Shown here piece after piece: positions 8,149 through 15,198 of a DNA stretch of 56,553 nucleotides (positions are counted from its first letter, which is position 1; each line of letters opens with the position of its first letter). A program made the position numbers and the translations under genes. The DNA comes from Lachnospiraceae bacterium. GTDB lineage: Bacteria > Bacillota > Clostridia > Lachnospirales > Lachnospiraceae. A model generated the notes under the pieces. The model did not search any database. It was not told the DNA's origin and saw nothing but the letters and a program-made list of their open reading frames with translations. The stretch lies in the NCBI GenBank assembly GCA_017479285.1, contig JAFVCL010000020.1, forward strand, positions 1 through 56,553, written 5' to 3'.

Positions 8149-9834
8149 TTACCGGGAATCGCGTATCTGCTTTAAGACCCTTTGAAGCGATACGATAATA
8201 TCTCCTGCAGTAACGGAATCCTCCGCCATACTCTCAAGACATGCGGAGCCAGCTATTCCGTGGAGATAAACCGCGGATTCCACCGCCCTTAGAAGCTTAT
8301 CCGTGTACTCCGGGTTACTCTCCGCTCCCACAGGATTAAAAGTCCTCCCGGATTTTTCTATCCCCACAACATTTCCGAGCATCGCCGCTATCACGCCTGC
8401 GAGGACATCACCGCTTCCCGCGGTAGCCATCCCGCTGTTTCCGCAAGTAACAAGAACAGTCTTTTTTCCGTCCGTTACCGTAGTCACAGAGTCCTTTGCC
8501 ACGAGGCAGACATTGTTCAAAGCCGCATAATCCGCCGCCTCTTCAATTATACCGGACTTTAATTCGCCCGCTGTTTTTCCCGTAAGCCTTGATAATTCTT
8601 CGATATGAGGTGTAAGCGCCGTAAAGCCTTTTCTTCGCGCAGTCTTTTCCTTTAACAGGCTGTCGGTAGATATTATATTAAGCCCATCAGCGTCAATGAC
8701 CATCGGTTTATCCCCTGAATTATCGAGGATATAGGTAAGAAGTTCCTTTGCCCCGGCATCCGTGCCGATTCCGGGACCCGCAAGAATAACATCCGCCCAG
8801 CCGAGATCGGCATCAAGCCTCTCATATATGCTTTTTCCGGTGTTTTTTCCGCATTCCCCTTCCGGATAAGCGCGGTCTGTGTCCGAACCCCGGGGATCGA
8901 CCGATGTAACCATTGCTTCCGGAAGAGTCTTTTTTATAATATCCGCATTTGCCCTGTTGGTTATAACCTTTACCATCCCCGACCCCGTCTTAAAGGCGGC
9001 AAGGGACGAGAGAACGCACGCACCGCTTATCTCTTCCGAGCCTGCGAATATGAGGACTTTCCCGAAGGTCCCCTTATTTCCGTCCGCGGGTCTTACGGGC
9101 AGATTCCTCAAAAGATCCTCCGTCTCCATAACCCTTGGAAGTCCAGTCAAGACAGGGTCCGGCATATCCCCGGGCTGTTTTTCGTCTCCGAGGCACTCAA
9201 GGGATTTATCGGTTATACCTATATTTGCAATCAAAAGCTTCCCCGCGTATATTCTCCCCGGATCAAGCACCAGCCCCCTCTTGGCAAAGCCGTAGGTCAC
9301 GGTAAGGTCAGCCTCAAAAGCAGCCCCCATAACCTCTCCCGTGTCCGCATTAATACCGCTGGGAATATCCATTGCCACATGAAGACCGCCAAAAGAGTTA
9401 AGCTTTTCTATAAGAGCTGCCCTCTCCGGCGAAAGAGCTCTCGAAAGTCCCGTTCCGAACACCGCATCCACTATTATATCGTACTCATCACGGAGCCCGC
9501 CAAATTCCACCGGTGTAAGCCCGTATTTTTCAAGCGTGTCCAGCTGTCTGTCGAAAAGAGCACTGTGCCTGCCATCATCAAAGGGAATACAAAAATCCCC
9601 ACTGTATCCCCCCTCAAAAAGTATCCTCGCAAGCGCAAGACCGTCAGCCCCGTTGTTCCCCGTTCCGCATACCACAAGAGTCCTTGTATCCTCAAACATT
9701 TCACCCAGGTTACAGACGGAAATAAAGGTGGCGAGAGCCGCTCTCTCCATAAGGACCGCGCTGTCTATACCGAAATGCTCAGAGGTATAGTTGTCGCATT
9801 TTCTCATTTGTCCGGCATTAAGTACAACTCTCAT
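8149..9834 (-). CDS. nnr: Bifunctional NAD(P)H-hydrate repair enzyme (epimerase + ADP-dependent dehydratase)
   Basis: This protein repairs damaged NADH and NADPH hydrates. The N-terminal YjeF_N epimerase half (about 1-215) has VCGTGNNGADGLALARIL and DAVFGTGL. The C-terminal ribokinase-like dehydratase half (about 235-555) has LAGPGIGTD, VIDADGLN and the nucleotide/catalytic motif GNSGMATAGSGDVLAG. At 561 residues it is slightly longer than the usual 500-530, because of an insertion around residue 310. Its start overlaps the upstream small gene by four bases (ATGA), indicating coupling. Confidence 0.93.
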   Translation of the reverse strand: MRVVLNAGQMRKCDNYTSEHFGIDSAVLMERAALATFISVCNLGEMFEDTRTLVVCGTGNNGADGLALARILFEGGYSGDFCIPFDDGRHSALFDRQLDTLEKYGLTPVEFGGLRDEYDIIVDAVFGTGLSRALSPERAALIEKLNSFGGLHVAMDIPSGINADTGEVMGAAFEADLTVTYGFAKRGLVLDPGRIYAGKLLIANIGITDKSLECLGDEKQPGDMPDPVLTGLPRVMETEDLLRNLPVRPADGNKGTFGKVLIFAGSEEISGACVLSSLAAFKTGSGMVKVITNRANADIIKKTLPEAMVTSVDPRGSDTDRAYPEGECGKNTGKSIYERLDADLGWADVILAGPGIGTDAGAKELLTYILDNSGDKPMVIDADGLNIISTDSLLKEKTARRKGFTALTPHIEELSRLTGKTAGELKSGIIEEAADYAALNNVCLVAKDSVTTVTDGKKTVLVTCGNSGMATAGSGDVLAGVIAAMLGNVVGIEKSGRTFNPVGAESNPEYTDKLLRAVESAVYLHGIAGSACLESMAEDSVTAGDIIVSLQRVLKQIRDSR

Positions 9835-10103
9835 GGTCCCTGCTCCTGTCCCAGAAAGGCCTTCAGCGGCGTAACCCTGCCTGCTATGGCGGTTATATTA
9901 TCCCTGTCATTTTCCACATAGGCGACAAGTTTACTGATTTCCTCTTCAGAAAAACCCTTGTTTTTTAATACTTTAACTGTACTCCCCGGGTCCGGAAGAA
10001 GTATCTCTGCCATCTTGTCACCGTCGGTAAAGACCAGATAGATTTTCTTGGCACCGTCTTTTCTGTAGATCGGTGACACACTCATGTTCACTTCAGACTC
10101 CAT
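9831..10103 (-). CDS. Small conserved-looking protein of unknown function
   Basis: The product is 90 residues from the ATG at 10103, which follows AGGGAG by a good spacing. A GTG at 10130 would add nine residues but has no clear ribosome site. The sequence begins MESEVNMSVSPIYRKDGAKKIYLVF and looks like a small alpha/beta protein, with an acidic helix (KGFSEEEISKLVAYVEND). No family is recognised. It overlaps nnr by four bases and starts about 30 bases after the YD-repeat lipoprotein, so the three are probably one operon. Confidence 0.65.
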   Translation of the reverse strand: MESEVNMSVSPIYRKDGAKKIYLVFTDGDKMAEILLPDPGSTVKVLKNKGFSEEEISKLVAYVENDRDNITAIAGRVTPLKAFLGQEQGP

Positions 10104-10134
10104 ATACCGCTCCCTGCTAACCTGCCCCACAGTG

Positions 10135-11421
10135 TCAATCCTCTGCCGATACTTCGATTGCCGCGTATTCGTACTCCGTCGTCCCGGTTATTCCGTTGGC
10201 GTCGTATGAGGTGCTTTTGATCTCGTTACCGTGCTCATCGTACTCATACTCCGAACGATACTGCTCCTCATCCCCGTATCCGTTTACATAACTTATAAGG
10301 TTGCCGTCCTCATCATAGACAGAATCGTTCCAGGAATTCAGTTTCCCCTGGGCATCATAAGCTTCACATCTTATCTGCCTGTCCTCCGAGTCATATTTGT
10401 ATATCGTTGTATTGGTAATATTTCCGTCTTTGTCATATCCGACACTCTTTGTCATATTACCATGTCCGTCATATTCATATTCGTATGCATATGTAAGCTC
10501 ACCCATGCTGTAATATGCCGAGCTTATCACATTACCCTCTGAATCATATCCGGATTCGCTTCTGTAGGTTTCATTTCCATCCTGATCATACGATACGCTC
10601 AAAGTCTCGTTGCCGGCCGCATCATACCCGTATTCGCTCCAATAAGTCCGGTTCCCGTCAACTCCGTAGGAAATCGACGATATCATATTTCCGTTGTTAT
10701 CGTATGCATATTCATAGCCGTAAGTAGAATTACCGTCCGCGTCAAAGCCTGTCTGCTTCAGCGCTCTCCCCTCGTCATCGTAGGTATAGGCTGTTATATA
10801 CCCGATGGTGCCATCTGCATAAACCTGTCTTTCCTCCTCCAGCTTTCCGTCGGCCGTGTATGTGTATGCAGTCGAAGCATACACACTGCCGTCATCATTA
10901 TACGAAATGGATTCAATATTGTTTCCCCGGCTGTCATATCTGTACTCCGAGGAATGGTCATACCCCTCGGAATCGGAATAGTGCTGCTTTACGATCCGTC
11001 CCTCTGCGTCATACTCGTTATCGTACTGCGCACTGTAGGCATATTCCCCGTAGTATACCTCTTTTACGGTATATCCGTAGGTGTCATATTCGGTATAACT
11101 TTCCAGACTGCCGTCAGCACCGTAGCAGCTGATGCTCGTCACTACATAACTTATCTCCGTCTTGTTTTCGGCGATGTCGGGGATATCTGTTGCCTCTTCC
11201 CCTGTGTTCTGGTTTTCGGATCCCTGCTCTTCCGGCAAAGCTTCAATTTCCGTATTTTCGCCCACTTCGGCAGGAGCCTCATTCTCAGATACCGTGCTTT
11301 CCTGCTTTTTTCCCGCATTGACAGGTCCGGATGTCTGTCCTTTATTTCCCGTAAATCCGCAGGCCGTCAGGGACATGATAACTGCTGCCGTCATAATGAC
11401 AGCGATCACATTTCTCTTCAT
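10135..11421 (-). CDS. YD-repeat (RHS-like) lipoprotein
   Basis: The 428-residue protein has a lipoprotein signal: KRN basic start, hydrophobic core and lipobox LTAC with lipidated C21. A low-complexity Glu/Asn linker (about 25-85) follows. About a dozen YD repeats of roughly 24 residues then run to the end (for example EYDEHGNEIKSTSYDANG). YD repeats form beta-strand shells in RHS and teneurin proteins and wall-associated Firmicute proteins. No toxin tip or conserved RHS core (DPxGR) is seen, so this is probably a surface binding or structural protein. It heads the operon with nnr, and its promoter is at 11485-11513. Confidence 0.75.
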   Translation of the reverse strand: MKRNVIAVIMTAAVIMSLTACGFTGNKGQTSGPVNAGKKQESTVSENEAPAEVGENTEIEALPEEQGSENQNTGEEATDIPDIAENKTEISYVVTSISCYGADGSLESYTEYDTYGYTVKEVYYGEYAYSAQYDNEYDAEGRIVKQHYSDSEGYDHSSEYRYDSRGNNIESISYNDDGSVYASTAYTYTADGKLEEERQVYADGTIGYITAYTYDDEGRALKQTGFDADGNSTYGYEYAYDNNGNMISSISYGVDGNRTYWSEYGYDAAGNETLSVSYDQDGNETYRSESGYDSEGNVISSAYYSMGELTYAYEYEYDGHGNMTKSVGYDKDGNITNTTIYKYDSEDRQIRCEAYDAQGKLNSWNDSVYDEDGNLISYVNGYGDEEQYRSEYEYDEHGNEIKSTSYDANGITGTTEYEYAAIEVSAED

Positions 11422-11484
11422 GGTTACTCTCTCCTCTTTTTTTGCATCCGATTGATGTGTCTTATGTGAAAAACCTACATAATA

Positions 11485-11513
11485 ATTATGAATTTTGCGT
11501 ATTTATTTGTCAA
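11485..11513 (-). promoter_or_regulatory. Sigma-A promoter of the YD-lipoprotein operon, inside an inverted repeat
   Basis: On the minus strand, TTGACA (11508-11513) and CATAAT (11485-11490) have a 17-base spacer. An inverted repeat, GCGTATTT (11497-11504) with AAATACGC (11518-11525), straddles the -35 box. That placement would suit an operator. RBS GAGGAGA precedes the ATG. The promoter is divergent from the cobalamin-riboswitch promoter 30 bases away. Confidence 0.6.
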
Positions 11514-11543
11514 TTGCAAATACGCCTGGGACCATATTATTAA

Positions 11544-11572
11544 TTGAAATTGCCGGGGAAATGTGTTAAGAT
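11544..11572 (+). promoter_or_regulatory. Sigma-A promoter of the cobalamin-uptake operon
   Basis: TTGAAA (11544-11549), a 17-base spacer and TAAGAT (11567-11572) place a transcription start near 11579. That is just before the first paired strand of the riboswitch at 11583, the expected geometry. Confidence 0.6.
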
Positions 11573-11582
11573 TCTTCGTTGT

Positions 11583-11723
11583 GTGTGTAATATCCGAAGA
11601 ACCGCTTTTTTCACATCCTGTCGGGATTAAAAGCGATTCGGGGAACACGGAATGGAGTGGAAGTCTCCGCGAGTCGGTCACTGTGAAGCGCTGGATATCA
11701 GGTGGAGATATCAGATTACGCAC
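11583..11723 (+). ncRNA. Cobalamin (B12) riboswitch
   Basis: Several hallmarks fit the cobalamin riboswitch core. Closing helix P1 pairs GTGTGTAAT (11583-11591) with ATTACGCAC (11715-11723). A helix pairs CGCTTTT with AAAAGCG (11603-11635). The conserved GGGGAAC is followed by GGAG-TGGAAGT-CTCC (11654-11668), then GCGAGTCGGTCACTGTGAAG. The CACTGTGA box (11679-11686) and closing CAGATTAC (11712-11719) correspond to the family's ACTGT and CAGGAxACC segments. The loop before the closing strand is shorter than in the longest examples. It lies between a promoter and genes for a transcobalamin-like protein and an ECF importer, which supports the call. It was matched by eye, not with a covariance model. 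Confidence 0.8.
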
Positions 11724-11925
11724 AAGGAACTGCGTCATTCATTCGCAAACGGCACTTCGTGCCTTTTTGCGTATTGTGGTGGCGGTACACAAGGTACTGC
11801 GCCTTTCATTCGCAAACGGCACTTCGTGCCTTTTTGCTCATGAAGACGCAGTTCCGACTTCGTCGGTACGCCATCAGCATCCAAACGCTCCTCCCCATGC
11901 GAGCATGGTCGGAGCATTCGGACGC
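11721..11925. repeat. Hairpin-rich repeat array with two 33-bp exact copies
   Basis: A unit starting CACAAGG(A/T)ACTGCG occurs at 11721 and 11788 (period 67). Each copy contains the same 33 bases (11738-11770 and 11805-11837), which form the hairpin GCAAAcGGCAC-TTC-GTGCCttTTTGC. GGAACTGCGTC (11726-11736) is the exact inverse of GACGCAGTTCC (11845-11855). Further hairpins follow: CCGAC-TTC-GTCGG and CCATGC-GA-GCATGG. The last sits inside a 15-bp arm pair (11877-11891 with 11911-11925) whose three mismatches become G-U pairs only in minus-strand RNA. No protein is supported here, although short frames exist. Confidence 0.75.
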
Positions 11926-12023
11926 TGCCGGCTACCTTGTGCCGTAACATAGCGATAAGTCAGATACGTGGGTATTCACACTTGTTTTTGCCGGAACCGA
12001 AAACAAGAAAGGAAAATGAAAAA

Positions 12024-12419
12024 ATGAACATATTTATGAAGATTGTCCGCAGAGCCACTGCTCTTGCGGCTGTTTGCGTACTTGCATTCGGACTTACCGC
12101 ATGCGGCGCAAAGGGAAAGAAGATCACCATCGAGGTAACCGGACCCGACGGAGCAACGAGCTCTTACTCCGGAAAGACCGATGATGAGACTCTCTATGAT
12201 GCTATCAGCGATATCAATGGAGTAACCATCGACGGCTATGAAAGCGATTGGGGTTATTACATCACCACAGTAAACGGCGTTACAGCCGATTACGACGCTG
12301 ACGGAGCCTATTGGTCACTCTATGTGAACGGCGAATATGGACAGTACGGGGTATCCGAGCAGCCAATCACCGAAGGCGATGTTTACAGCTTCGTTTACGA
12401 GGTATATGCTGCACAGTAA
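12024..12419 (+). CDS. DUF4430 (transcobalamin beta-domain-like) lipoprotein
   Basis: A 131-residue lipoprotein with signal peptide and lipobox LTAC (C27). The rest (about 33-128) is one DUF4430 domain, the fold of the C-terminal beta domain of transcobalamin and intrinsic factor. Typical features are TLYDAISD, DWGYYITTVNG, AYWSLYVNG and ITEGDVYSFVYEVY. The ATG at 12024 was chosen because AAAGGA precedes it and the signal peptide follows directly; an earlier in-frame ATG at 11937 has neither. It is the first gene after the cobalamin riboswitch. It is probably anchored to the outer membrane face, where it could bind cobalamin or help load the ECF importer (inference). Confidence 0.8.
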   Translation: MNIFMKIVRRATALAAVCVLAFGLTACGAKGKKITIEVTGPDGATSSYSGKTDDETLYDAISDINGVTIDGYESDWGYYITTVNGVTADYDADGAYWSLYVNGEYGQYGVSEQPITEGDVYSFVYEVYAAQ

Positions 12420-12441
12420 CCCATAGCAATACCGTTCAACC

Positions 12442-12525
12442 GGCAGGCAAGTCCTGATACCACAGGCTTAAGCTTTCCCTTTGTTAAGACAGCAAGTCTC
12501 TCCACCTGCAAGAGAAAGGCCTGCC
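12442..12525 (+). other. Inverted repeat in the intergenic leader before the transcobalamin-like gene
   Basis: GGCAGGC (12442-12448) is complementary to GCCTGCC (12519-12525). The bases between contain smaller pairings, and the pair ends about 20 bases before the next ATG. It could be an mRNA processing or translation-control structure. No known RNA family is recognised. Confidence 0.3.
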
Positions 12526-12545
12526 ATGAACACCCTTAAAAGGAT

Positions 12546-14294
12546 ATGTTAAAACCGGAGTCCATGGTCGCAAAAATAAAACGCAATCTTCTGACCTGCA
12601 AAATAATTGTGGGTCTGTTGTCATTTTGCCTTTTTGCCGGATTATTCTCCGGTTTTGGCATCCCTTCCTTTGCTGCTGAAGCTGCTTCAGATACCTCTCC
12701 CTGCTCCCCCGAAGAAATACATAAGATAATAAGCGGTATTTACGCGTGGAAAATTGCTGAGGCAGGCGCTTATGATCTCCAGGCGCTTATAGATGAGGAA
12801 TTCTGCGCCGATCCTTTGAGCAGTACAAATCAAAACTACATTACCTCGATCATTCAGGATCCCTATATTTCTGCGGATCTTTCAAAATATATCAGTTCTC
12901 TGTCCGATGCTCTCGATAAGGGAGTCGCTTCCGACGAGGGAATCTTTCCTACAACACTTCAAAAATCCCTTGCAACCCTTGAGCTTTGTATCGAATACGA
13001 TCTCGGCAGAGAAAAAGCAAATATTTATTTTATCCCTGTAAAGGAATCAAAGCTTCCGGATTATGTAAACCAAAAAACCATCGACACCGCGCTGTTCCAC
13101 ACGATAGGCGAAAAAGGGATAATGTCTTATATCTGGGGACTTTATATGCTGTATGCATGGGATTTCTCCGAAAGCTCATACAGCCCGGAGGAAATAATAA
13201 ATACCCTTATCTCTATGCAGTGCAGTGACGGCGGATATACTCTCGCCGGAGCGGAAGGCGATATTGATGTAACCGCCATGACCCTGCAGGTGCTCGGAGA
13301 AAAATACAGGTGGCTTTTTTTGACCGGTACGCCCGGTGATCCGGACGGCGCTGCTTTATCAAAGTCTGTAAATGCTTCTCTACTATTCTTAAGCGAAAGA
13401 CAGCTGTCAACAGGCGATTATGAAAGCTTCGGAACAAGATGCAGCGAAAGCACCGCCCAGACCATCCTTGCCCTTAAAGCCCTCGGATTTGATATTTTTT
13501 CGCATCCGGACTTTTCCAAGGACGGCACAACACTTCTCGACGGACTTCTTTTATATTTGCAGGCGGATGGAGGCTTTTCGCATACCACGGACGGAATATC
13601 AAACGATATGGCAACTTCCCAGGCTCTGCAGGCTCTTGTTTCTCTTATTCCGGAAAAAACCGCAGTCCGGGATGTCGTCCCCGCTTCCGGAGTCGTCAAT
13701 GAGTCCTTCAGCGCGGAAAACGGGCACTTCCCGTACCGTATCTCAATCTGCATTGGCGTGTTTATACTGTCTGCCGGTGTGGGACTTTTCTTTACGCTCA
13801 AGAGAAAGAAGCCGATCCATCTTATTTCCGCTGTCGTTGCAGCGCTTTTAATATCAGGCGTTTTTCTTGTCCTTGATATCAGATCAAAGGAATCCTTTGA
13901 AAACGAAGAAAGCCGTATTCTTTTAAATGCCGGAGAAGAAAATGCCTGCTCCATTGAATTTACCATAAATGCAGACACCATCTCTGCAGATGAGATATAT
14001 CCCTTGACCACCCTCTATGTAGCGGAGGACTCAACCGTTTTTGATGTCCTTAAGGAGGTGTGCCGTACTGAAGGGATCCAGCTTGATTATGAGAGCAATT
14101 CCGTATACGGACTTGCTTATATAAAGGGGATTGACTCAATCTACGAGTTCGAGCACGGCAATCTTTCGGGATGGATGTACCGCGTCAACGGCATTACCCC
14201 CGGAATAGGCTGCGGATACTATAAAGTCAAAAACGGCGACAAGGTGGAGATTCTTTACTCCACCAACATAGGGAGGGATTTTGCTGATGATTGA
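12546..14294 (+). CDS. Transcobalamin-like membrane protein: alpha/alpha barrel + DUF4430
   Basis: The 582-residue protein has a signal peptide (about 15-45). A helical region (50-390) carries terpene-cyclase/prenyltransferase-type repeats: MQCSDGGYTL with DVTAMTLQVL (224-250), STGDYESFG with STAQTILALKALG (288-314), and LQADGGFSH with MATSQALQALVSL (338-367). Two membrane helices (398-418 and 425-445) enclose a short KRKK turn, and a C-terminal DUF4430 domain (about 468-575) has SGWMYRVNG and KNGDKVEILY. Topology therefore puts both domains outside. This is the two-domain plan of transcobalamin/intrinsic factor, with a membrane hairpin inserted between the domains. The start could instead be ATG 12564. 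The gene overlaps the ECF T gene, supporting a role in B12 capture (inference). Confidence 0.8.
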   Translation: MLKPESMVAKIKRNLLTCKIIVGLLSFCLFAGLFSGFGIPSFAAEAASDTSPCSPEEIHKIISGIYAWKIAEAGAYDLQALIDEEFCADPLSSTNQNYITSIIQDPYISADLSKYISSLSDALDKGVASDEGIFPTTLQKSLATLELCIEYDLGREKANIYFIPVKESKLPDYVNQKTIDTALFHTIGEKGIMSYIWGLYMLYAWDFSESSYSPEEIINTLISMQCSDGGYTLAGAEGDIDVTAMTLQVLGEKYRWLFLTGTPGDPDGAALSKSVNASLLFLSERQLSTGDYESFGTRCSESTAQTILALKALGFDIFSHPDFSKDGTTLLDGLLLYLQADGGFSHTTDGISNDMATSQALQALVSLIPEKTAVRDVVPASGVVNESFSAENGHFPYRISICIGVFILSAGVGLFFTLKRKKPIHLISAVVAALLISGVFLVLDIRSKESFENEESRILLNAGEENACSIEFTINADTISADEIYPLTTLYVAEDSTVFDVLKEVCRTEGIQLDYESNSVYGLAYIKGIDSIYEFEHGNLSGWMYRVNGITPGIGCGYYKVKNGDKVEILYSTNIGRDFADD

Positions 14295-15198
14295 CAGACT
14301 GCATCCCCTTACCATTCTTGTCTATTTTCTGTTTGCGGCTCTTACTCCCGCATTTTCCGGTAACCCTCTGTTCCATGCGCTTGCGTTCTTTACCGGTTTT
14401 ATAATGCTCTTTACCTGGAAAGATTTTTCCGGGATTTTAAAACAGCTGCCTTTTTATCTGCTCTTTTTTCTGGTGGTTTCACTGTTTAATCCATTCTTTT
14501 ATCACAACGGAAACACGGTGCTCTTCTATATGGCAGGAAGGCGCATAACTCTGGAAGCACTTTTATTCGGAGCCGACTCCGCTCTTATGGTCACAGGAGT
14601 ACTTATATGGTTCGAGAGTCTCTCCCACTATATGACAAGCGACAAGGTTCTCCTGCTATTCGGAAAAATCTCAACCAAAGCCTCAACGATAATATCCCTT
14701 GTACTTAGAATAATCCCCCATTACAGGGAGTACATAAGAAAATACAGGAAACACCAAAAGCTCCTCGGGCTGTATGGGGATGGCAGCTTTCTTGAAAGGC
14801 TCCGCGGGGAAGGAAAGCTCTTTGTCGGCTTCATAACATGGGCTCTGGAGCATTCCATGACAAGCGCGGATTCCATGACTGCAAGGGGATACGGTGTGGT
14901 TCGAAGGAAAAGCTACAGCTATTATAAAATAAGGACCCGGGATGTTTTGTTCTTACTCTTGGCGCTGGCGGCTACTGCTTTTTTATCCTTTTCCATATCC
15001 CGAAATGTCTTTGCTACGGTCTATTACCCCAATATCGTTTTATCCGAGCCCGGTGTGTTAAAAATCTCCGGCTTTATGGTTTACATAATTTCATCTTCGG
15101 TTATGCAGATATACTGTTTTACCGCTTTAAAAAAATTTGTAATACCCGGTAACGGATCCGGAAAAATACAACACATTCGGGAAATACAATCACAATGA
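14287..15198 (+). CDS. ecfT: ECF transporter transmembrane component T (CbiQ/EcfT family)
   Basis: EcfT couples the two ATPase domains to the substrate-binding S component in energy-coupling-factor vitamin importers. The 303-residue protein has several membrane helices and a cytoplasmic coupling region containing the typical Ala-Arg-Gly motif SADSMTARGYGVVRRKSY. ATG 14287 lies 10 bases after GGGAGG (14271-14276); TTG 14281, two codons earlier, is possible. It overlaps the end of the transcobalamin-like gene and overlaps the ATPase gene by four bases (ATGA). The tight packing implies one transcript with the B12-binding genes. Confidence 0.88.
   Translation: MIDRLHPLTILVYFLFAALTPAFSGNPLFHALAFFTGFIMLFTWKDFSGILKQLPFYLLFFLVVSLFNPFFYHNGNTVLFYMAGRRITLEALLFGADSALMVTGVLIWFESLSHYMTSDKVLLLFGKISTKASTIISLVLRIIPHYREYIRKYRKHQKLLGLYGDGSFLERLRGEGKLFVGFITWALEHSMTSADSMTARGYGVVRRKSYSYYKIRTRDVLFLLLALAATAFLSFSISRNVFATVYYPNIVLSEPGVLKISGFMVYIISSSVMQIYCFTALKKFVIPGNGSGKIQHIREIQSQ

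Noticed and set aside
11721-11837. CRISPR array
   Set aside because: There are only two repeat copies, with strong internal hairpins and one 34-base interval, and no cas genes.
11735-11950. Overlapping small frames on both strands across the hairpin repeat array, up to 129 codons
   Set aside because: They are products of the repeated DNA (the same peptide SFANGTSCLFA recurs), lack ribosome sites and overlap the riboswitch end.
12546-14294. Annotation as a terpene cyclase or prenyltransferase enzyme
   Set aside because: The barrel repeats are there, but the DxDD or metal-ligand motifs of those enzymes are not seen, and the DUF4430 domain plus riboswitch context favour a binding protein.
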